From NCBI RefSeq assembly GCF_035222375.1, contig NW_026946366.1:1860001-1924000 (forward strand): 64,000 nucleotides of DNA, given 5' to 3'. Positions 57,244-64,000 of the stretch are shown here, one piece after another (the stretch's first letter is position 1; every line of letters begins with the position of its first letter). The notes under the pieces are model-generated. The model saw only the letters and a program-made list of their open reading frames with translations, did not search any database and was not told the DNA's origin. A program made the position numbers and the translations under genes. This stretch comes from Podospora pseudocomata. Its lineage: Eukaryota > Ascomycota > Sordariomycetes > Sordariales > Podosporaceae.

Positions 57244-59102
57244 CTACTCAGAGACAGCACCGAAGCAGGTCTCCATGATAATACCGGTGATTTGATATGG
57301 GTCGGCGTTGGAAGCGGGACGGCGATCCTCAAAGTAGCCATAACCCTTGGCCGCGCATTCCCTTGGGATACGGATAGAGGCGCCGCGGTTAGCGACGCCG
57401 TAGGAGAAGGTGTCGATAGAGCCAGTCTCGTGACGGCCGGTAAGGCGCTTCTCGTTACCCTCGCCGTACACGGCAATATGCTCGGCGTGGCGGCTCTCGA
57501 GCTTCTTGATGGCGGCCTCGATGTGCTTCATGCCGCCCTCCTCACGCATCTCCTTGGTGGAGAAGTTGCTGTGAAGACCGGCACCGTTCCAGTCGCCGGG
57601 AATGGGCTTGGGGTCGAAAGAGACCTTGGCACCGAACTCCTCGGCCACACGGTGGAGAAGGAAGCGAGAGAGCCAGAGGTGGTCACCCATCTCGATACCC
57701 TCGCAAGGGCCGACCTGGTACTCCCACTGAGCGGGCATCACCTCGGCGTTGGTGCCAGAGATCTTGACGCCGGCATACAAGCAGCACTTGTAGTGAGCCT
57801 CGACGATGTCACGCATGACAACCTTGCCAGCACCGACACCGCAGTAGTAGGGGCCCTGAGGAGCAGGGTAACCGTTCTTGGGCCAGCCATAGGGACGGTC
57901 GTTGAGGTCGAGCAGAGTGTACTCCTGCTCAAGACCGAACCACGGCTTGTGCTCGGCGTGAGCCTCCATCAACTTGGCGCACTCGTGGCGGTGGTTATAC
58001 TTGTTGGGGGTGCCATCGTTGTTCAAGCACTCGGCAAGAACACTGTTTACTGGAGTTAGTTATGGTTACAACCTCTTGAGTTCAGGACTTCACATACAGA
58101 ATGTTGGGGGTACCCCTGAACGGGTCGGGGAAGACAGCAACGGGCTGGAGGTAGATATCTGAGTTCTCGCCGGGAGCCTGGCCAGTGGAGGAACCGTCAA
58201 AGTTCCACATGGGAAGCTCGGCGGGAGTATAATCGGTGTCCTTGGCATCAAGAGTCTAATAGGAGCGCCATGTCAGTGTCTGGTGTTCCATCAAGATCTA
58301 GCTTCATTGTCCCAAAGATGTGGCATGCACAGCCCGGCAACGGCGCTGAATTTGGCTTTGCGGTGTGTCGACAATTCGTGATCCGGGATCCTCATGTTCA
58401 TGCGATATGCGGTGCGGCGATGTCCGTCGGCTGGCGGTGCAAGTCTGGCCGGAGCAAGCCAGGGACCGTCGGTGTAGCGGCGAGGAGTTTGTCGAGTCAC
58501 AAGCGGTGTCGTTGCTGGGATTGTCCATGGCGGGGTTTGCCAGCGAGCATGCAGAGTGGGGTGAAATCATGATTTTAGCGGGGTGTGATTCCGCTCGCCT
58601 CAGCAACGCAGAAGGCGAAATCGGAGTCGCGCCGAGGTTTCCCCAAAAATTCGAGTGGAATGTGGTGAGCCGCCGGTAGCAGTTGACTTGATGCGGACCC
58701 AGATCCGGAGGTAACACCAGATCACAGGCTAATCCGCAGGTGGTGTGGGTGGTTTCGTCGTTTTGGGTTCGTCGTTGGTTGACCCGCCAAGCCGCAGCAT
58801 GCCCAAAAACCATTGTTTGCCGGTTGTGCCGTCATACGAATGACGACGGACAAGAAGAAACATAGGAAAAGTTCGGGACAAGAACATCAAAAGAATATTA
58901 ACATACCCTTGATTTTGAGCGGACACCGCCCTCACTGTCGACCCAGATGTACTCGGCAATGATCTTGCCGCCCTGAGGCAGACGGAGGAACTTTTGCAAG
59001 TTCTCCGTGTAGGTGATATGTGATGGGTCGGCCTGAAGAAGCATGTGAGCCTTCACGTTCATAGACAGAGTCGAATACCATAACGACGAGATAACTCACC
59101 AT
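57244..59102 (-). CDS. Glutamine synthetase type II
   Basis: The enzyme makes glutamine from glutamate, ammonia and ATP and is central to nitrogen assimilation. The best model has exons 59102-59100 (the ATG alone), 59032-58907, 58255-58098 and 58042-57244, giving 361 residues starting [17 protein letters not shown]. An alternative start at 59044 gives MLLQADPS instead. Family blocks: [48 protein letters not shown] (ATP site), RGASIRIPR and [11 protein letters not shown]. Intron 2 is 651 nt, long for a filamentous ascomycete, with donor GTATGT, CTGAC branch and TAG acceptor. The upstream leader has GATA cores (near 59195 and 59208), the type bound by the AreA/NIT2 nitrogen regulator, though such short cores occur by chance. 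Identity is firm, first exon less so. Confidence 0.94.
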
Positions 59103-62100
59103 TTTTGTGAAGTTGTGGGGGTTGTTGTTTTTGAAAAAGTGGTATAGGATCCGGCGAGGATGAGATTTGGTTTGTAGGTGAAAAGTGACAAAAGATATGC
59201 AAACTCGATAACAAGAGAAGACAGAATGTCGATGCACAAGGCGATAGTGGAGGAGAAAACAACAAAAGAAGGTTCAACGGGCAGCGGGGGCTGAGGCTTT
59301 TATGGTAAAAAAGATTGTCGTCTGAAGGTGGACTTGCAAAGCGTTCACGGTGGCAGGGCAGTGCGAACAAGAATTACAGGAACATGCGGTACCTTGCTCG
59401 AGGTACAGTACAGAGGTACCTGGAACACGCCGAGGCGGCAGCAACCCAGGAACACCGTACAACAAGGGGTCTGGGAGTGTGGGGAATGGACAGATGGGAA
59501 ACTGTGTGTCCTCCCAGTGACACAGCGAGCATCTGAAAAGCCAGCCGAAAAGCAGCTGTGTGATGGAATCGTCCACGGATGCGTCCTTGTGTCCTCGACG
59601 GCCGTGGCCTGTCTCACGAAGACCTAGTGGGGTGGTTGGTGGGGCGAAACCAGCGATGGCTGGGCGCGGTACGTACCGGCCGGGCGGTAATTACACACAT
59701 TACCAGTTGGTAATACTTCCCGTACGCGAGGCGTCCAGGTTAAAAACAGCGCAACGGTTTCTCTATCGGCGGCCGCTGCGCCCTTTGCGTTTCATTGCCG
59801 GGCTACACATTTCGCGATGCCGCTTTTTAAGGGTTTTTCTTACGTACATTTGCAACACTGTTGGTGCCAGACGAGAGAAGGTCGTGTACACTAGACAGGT
59901 CCAGATCGGATGGAAGTTGGCAAGCTTGCCCAACGTTTGCTGGACTTTGTTGAATCCAGCCATCTTGCCCTTGTGGGATCTTCCTCGTCGGATCTCGTAT
60001 GTCCAAGACACACAGTCATCGGTCCTCGTGGTCTGTTTCCACTTGTTGACCACGAGCATCGATGTCTTTTTCCAGGGTTCTGTTGATGCCCTGTGACACA
60101 TCTTGGAGGAACCACAATCCACATGCTGCCCCGCAAACTTTTGGAGTTTCTTTCACATGGCATCGCGGTCGACGGCGGGACATCCGTGGGTCTGTGATAG
60201 GAAGGCTCGGCGACCCGGGTGACCGGGGTGGGTGACGCCGAATATCAAAATTCGGTGTTGCTTGCGGTCCGACTTCAGCCATTGAGCCGGTACCGAAACG
60301 CTCCATCTACAACTGAGACATGAGGCAATATTAATCCTCAAGGCTGGAAAAAAGAAAAGAAATTGGAAATGGAATCGCTGAGGCCTTTTTCCCCATCGCA
60401 GCGGCATCTTTCCTGCGTGTACTAACCCTGAGAAGGTTTGGGTTGAACATGGGGCTGAAAGATGAAAGTGCTGGGTTCTGGAAAATCATCCGCTCATCCT
60501 GGCTCGTTCATCGGAAGACTATCACTCCTGCTCCGGCCGAGTCTCCGGGATCTACTTCTTGGACGCGGGTTTCCGGCTCAACAATGAACAGATGTTGCTG
60601 TCATTGTGTAGGGGGTTGCGAGCGGAAGATGATGAGAGGCTAATGTAATAGGTGCAGAGTGCATGCTGAGATGGGGGTCAGTTCTGTCCGGTTGTCGACA
60701 TGGAATGAATGTGTTGTTTGAAGTCTTGGGCAGGCCGAGACCTTCTGTTTCTCCCCATCAGGAAGCGTGTCTCATCCCCACGATTTCCCCTGGCGGGAGG
60801 TGGTGGGAGAGAATGTGTGGGGTTCGCACCATCAACCTCCGGAATTGCTTGTTGTATGGGTACCGTCTGGAGTCGAATTCTAGACATGTAAAGTTGAAAG
60901 GCACTAGGAGAAGTGTCTTTATGCTGGTCGAGTCATTAGTGCGCATCAAGTTTCGTCGATTCACAAAGACATCCGCTAGACATCACATCAGCATCTGGTT
61001 TCCTATCTTTTCCTTGAAGAAAAACCCAAATCTATCTTTGTTTTGACCCTGGGGCCATGTTTCAATCTAAACTTTTTCTCCGGGTGTTCTTTCATCGTCG
61101 CATTCTTGGCAATGACCTGCGGCTCCTGGTGGCTCCGGGGCATGGCAGTGCCCCAAAATCGACGTTCCCGCCGAGCCATGCACGTGTTAAAGATCTGCTG
61201 AACATCAGCGCCCTTTGGGTTGCCTCTTGACATCATCGTGGGTTTGGGTTCAGTGCCGTAACCTGCTGCCGTCGTTCCTTAGCGTCATAACCCCATTTGA
61301 GAATCTCCATGAAACAGCGGCCTTCAGAGCCTCGCTCGTGAGGTGTTGAATTGCCCTCGTATTGTTCTGTACTTACGGTAAGCCACGTCTGTCTTGTAAG
61401 TGTGCTAAGTCCCACCAACGCGCGTCTTTTTCCGCGACGCGGTTGAAGTTGATGAGTGGGTGTGGAGATGGTGAAGTCTGGATGCTGGGTTCAACCCGAC
61501 CCCACAAAGAATGAAGCGGCAGCCACACCAGCGGCAGCTGTCTTTGTGGATGTGTGGCTCGTACCTCGACAGCCTGGCAGCTCGTTTCTGCCCATTAACG
61601 AACCGGGAAATTTCGAGGTGCATCTCGACAAATTTCAAGATTCTCTGCCGTGCAACAGCACACAGCTTTACCGCTTCTTTTCTATCCGCCTCTACCGTAA
61701 CCTCAGCGGCATACAGTTACCCAATAGATCCTCTTTGCCGCATATTACATCTGCAAGCCGGACCGCAACTCGCGTAGCATCCCATCCGCTTCCGGGTCCA
61801 AACTTGAAGTCTTCCACCACCCCTGTTGAAGTTTTGAAGATGTCAGGTAAGAATAATCCAATTCAATCATCCAATTCGTGTGGCGAGATCTCTTCTGGCC
61901 AATGGCCGTCCTGAACGCCGCATCACTTATCGTCGTCCTCCCATTGGTCCTAGCGCCTTTTTGACTAAGTTCTTGAGTTTGGACCACTTCAAGGCTGGTC
62001 TGGGCGCGCTACGGCCGCCGGGGTCCACTTCGGACTCCCCGCGGTGCCGCATCAGACGGACGACGGGTGTTACATCGCATGCCCAGGAACGCCTGGTTCC

Positions 62101-62735
62101 TATCGTGAACGTTCAAATGAGAAGAACATCTGCTCAAAAGTCACCGGTACTCGTATGTTTGACAGTTAGTGCAAGGGAAAATTCCCTCAAACTAGACATG
62201 GGACAAATCCTTTCCGCATTTGTATTTCTCTCTGCCAGATCCGTTGTCTTGTTGCATGTGGTTGATCAGATGGGCATATGCTGGCCAACACAGTGTAGAA
62301 CTGCCGGTGTCGGGCTGCCTGGGCTTCAAGGTGTCGACACACGTCTAGGAGCAGCAGATTGGATACTCATCAAGTTTGGCATCAGCGGAGATGTACATTT
62401 CTGTGCCTTCAAATTGCTAATTAGTTGAACATCAAGGTTCAGCCCAGTTACGGACAAGACTTCCAGAACAACCATTCAGACTTCTGTACCATGTATGATA
62501 CATGTAAGAGTTGCGCCAATGAACACAACTTCCCCACGCTCTCCACGACAGATTGTGACAACCGCTGTGGTGACACGTTGACACCAAATAGGTCGCTGTG
62601 CTCCCACACGCAACAAACGCCTAGAAACCATAAAAAGAGCAACGCTAGCAATCCTCAGCTCAGGCCTACATGACACGGATTTTGACAACCAAATATCCCG
62701 CAACATAGCAGCTACGCCCCATCTCCTTGATATGC
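59103..62735. other. Gene-poor region upstream of glutamine synthetase
   Basis: About 3.6 kb without a clear gene. Frames such as 59560-60096 (+) and 60663-61046 (+) show no motif. The only candidate is a possible small two-exon gene at 61840-62169, listed separately. The first ~500 bases are the glutamine synthetase promoter. Confidence 0.35.
61840..62169 (+). CDS. Possible small Cys-containing protein, two exons
   Basis: An ATG at 61840 with codons Met-Ser-Gly is cut by a GTAAGA donor at 61847. An acceptor CAAG at 61993 (intron ~147 nt) joins in frame to a 60-codon stretch with GVHFGLPAVPHQTDDGCYIA and SNEKNICSKVTGT, ending at 62169. An unspliced ATG at 61902 separately encodes a 20-residue hydrophobic peptide (MAVLNAASLIVVLPLVLAPF) that resembles a signal peptide. 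I cannot decide which, if any, is made. No family seen. Confidence 0.2.
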
Positions 62736-64000
62736 TCAAGCAAGTTCAAGGGCTGGAAATATCGATGTATGTGTAGGCTGTTGATCCTCGAAATCCTCGA
62801 TGGGATCGCTGGAGTAATTCGGAATGCTTCGAATATCAGCCCGGCCATCAACGGCTCGCTTCCTCGGCCGACCTCTTCTCTTGGTTGCAGCTCTGGCAAC
62901 TACTGGCGCTTTGCTTCGTTCCTGGAGCTGTGAACGGCTGCCCATAAAGAGCTTTGGTGGGGCAAATCGTGTTTGGTCTTCAACTCCTTGGACCCCTGAC
63001 TGTTTGACCCCCACAGACCGCGGGGGTGCCAGAGCTGGCGCCGCAGACGACAGGTCAACAGATGCGGGTAATGATCCCGAACTATTGCTCCCCACGTAGC
63101 CCGCAGATCCCAATGTATGAGCCCTACCTGGTTCCCCACGGGGAGACTCCTGGCTGACAGATTCCGTACTGATCGTGTTCTGGTTGTTAGGCTCGGCGTC
63201 TGATAAGTGTCTGTATCCCTGGTCATCAAGGACTTTGCTGCCAGGCTCCTCACTGGGGATAGATGCACAACGAATGGACTGGCTCTGGGAACCCCCATTC
63301 TGTGATTGGGGAGTGCCTTGACTGTTGTCGTCTATGTAACTTGCAGAAATTCCCGCATCCGACTCAATAATGCTACTGCTAGCAATGGCCCCGAGGCTTG
63401 GGACGTCTGATGAAGACCATGGCTCAACAGAGTCAGACGGCTGGCCAATATCAGCTGTGTACAATGGACAGCCTGTTGCCGCAGTACTGTTGATTTCCAT
63501 CTCCGGTGGCCCCGTGGTACACGACAAGCTTGAAGACCTAGATGGTTGCAATGCTCGGGCGGCATCCCGCGATGCTTGGGCGAACGCCATGGACTCAATA
63601 ATATTGCTACTATCATCACCGAATACAAATGACCGCCATCCCTCGTCAGCCTTGAGGGTCTGTGTCGTGATCTGTTGGTGTGGAACCTCACAAGAGCGTT
63701 CCAGAGATGGTGATTCTTTCGGCCATGAATTGCCGGAGGAGTTTGCGATGTTGCCACTCGATATGCTGCTACTTAATATGCGCTGATGGTTTTGAGGGTC
63801 CGGGGTGGTGATTGTGTTCTCGCCGCCATGATGATAGCTACCGGATCCCCAGAGTTCGGTAGCGTCGACTGTGGGGTTATCGATCTGGCCAGACGCGAGA
63901 CTGCTGAAGCAGCTGTTGCTTGTATTCTCGTCCCCAAACTTCCTGGTGAGATTCAAGCTGGAGCTACTGTTCGTAACGTTGCCATCTTCGAGGCGGTGTG
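62736..64000 (-). CDS. AT-hook Ser-rich nuclear protein, 5' part outside window
   Basis: The minus frame is open from the window edge to a stop at 62736 (at least 421 codons), so the N-terminus is missing. It is very rich in Ser, Asn, Gln and Pro and looks disordered. Near the C-terminus a canonical AT-hook core (TKRRGRPRKRAV, Gly-Arg-Pro) predicts minor-groove binding to AT-rich DNA. A short block DEGWRSFVFGDDSSNIIESM with a following Ala-rich helix (AFAQASRDAARALQ) may be the ordered part. The role is probably chromatin or transcription, which is inference. No other domain is visible. Confidence 0.75.
   Translation of the reverse strand, partial: HRLEDGNVTNSSSSLNLTRKFGDENTSNSCFSSLASGQIDNPTVDATELWGSGSYHHGGENTITTPDPQNHQRILSSSISSGNIANSSGNSWPKESPSLERSCEVPHQQITTQTLKADEGWRSFVFGDDSSNIIESMAFAQASRDAARALQPSRSSSLSCTTGPPEMEINSTAATGCPLYTADIGQPSDSVEPWSSSDVPSLGAIASSSIIESDAGISASYIDDNSQGTPQSQNGGSQSQSIRCASIPSEEPGSKVLDDQGYRHLSDAEPNNQNTISTESVSQESPRGEPGRAHTLGSAGYVGSNSSGSLPASVDLSSAAPALAPPRSVGVKQSGVQGVEDQTRFAPPKLFMGSRSQLQERSKAPVVARAATKRRGRPRKRAVDGRADIRSIPNYSSDPIEDFEDQQPTHTSIFPALELA

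Noticed and set aside
57292-58059. Plus-strand frame of 255 codons across glutamine synthetase
   Set aside because: Antisense shadow; no start context or domain.

Overview
The window reads as nuclear DNA of a filamentous ascomycete, most likely a sordariomycete of the Sordariales (Podospora, Chaetomium or Neurospora kin). The reasons are compact genes with 45-70 nt introns carrying GT(A/G)NGT donors, CTAAC or CTGAC branch sites and YAG acceptors, GC-ending codons, and a fungal gene set: PEX19 with a CaaX box, neutral trehalase, a DUF3405 protein, mitochondrial MRPL20, a GT2 polysaccharide synthase, HET-domain and P450 genes, and intron-bearing nuclear tRNAs. The species is an inference; no rDNA or marker gene is present.

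Layout. 0-7 kb: a partial disordered protein (-) divergent from a conserved fungal protein (+), then PEX19 (+) and a PTR2-type peptide transporter (-). 7-15 kb: gene-poor, with one 91-residue membrane protein (-). 15-22 kb: DUF3405 membrane protein and neutral trehalase (both +). 22-28 kb: a pogo/Fot1-type DNA transposon with perfect 47-bp inverted repeats and TA target duplication. To its right lie about 4 kb of AT-rich sequence with a 31-33 bp minisatellite, diverged direct repeats and decayed reading frames. 28-35 kb: a disordered phosphoprotein-like gene (-), MRPL20 (+), a CT microsatellite and a four-exon F-box-like Cys-rich protein (-). 35-39 kb: no gene seen. 39-45 kb: GT2 synthase and amidophosphoribosyltransferase (+). 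45-56 kb: accessory block with a small Ser/Thr-rich protein, a P450, an unclear multi-frame gene, two intron-bearing tRNAs (Arg, Glu), an orphan 330-residue gene, a broken HET-domain gene and an intron-bearing tRNA-Phe. 57-59 kb: glutamine synthetase (-). 59-62.7 kb: nearly gene-free. 62.7-64 kb: 3' part of an AT-hook protein (-) that runs off the window.

The housekeeping genes are scattered and do not form a pathway cluster. Themes are nitrogen use (peptide uptake, glutamine synthetase, glutamine-using purine entry enzyme), trehalose mobilisation, cell wall or surface polysaccharide, and organelle biogenesis. No biosynthetic cluster, CRISPR or prophage was seen. The points most worth a second look are the young transposon sitting in old repeat debris, the PEX19 last intron whose retention would remove the CaaX box, the glutamine synthetase start codon that appears to be a three-base exon, and the tRNA-flanked accessory block.
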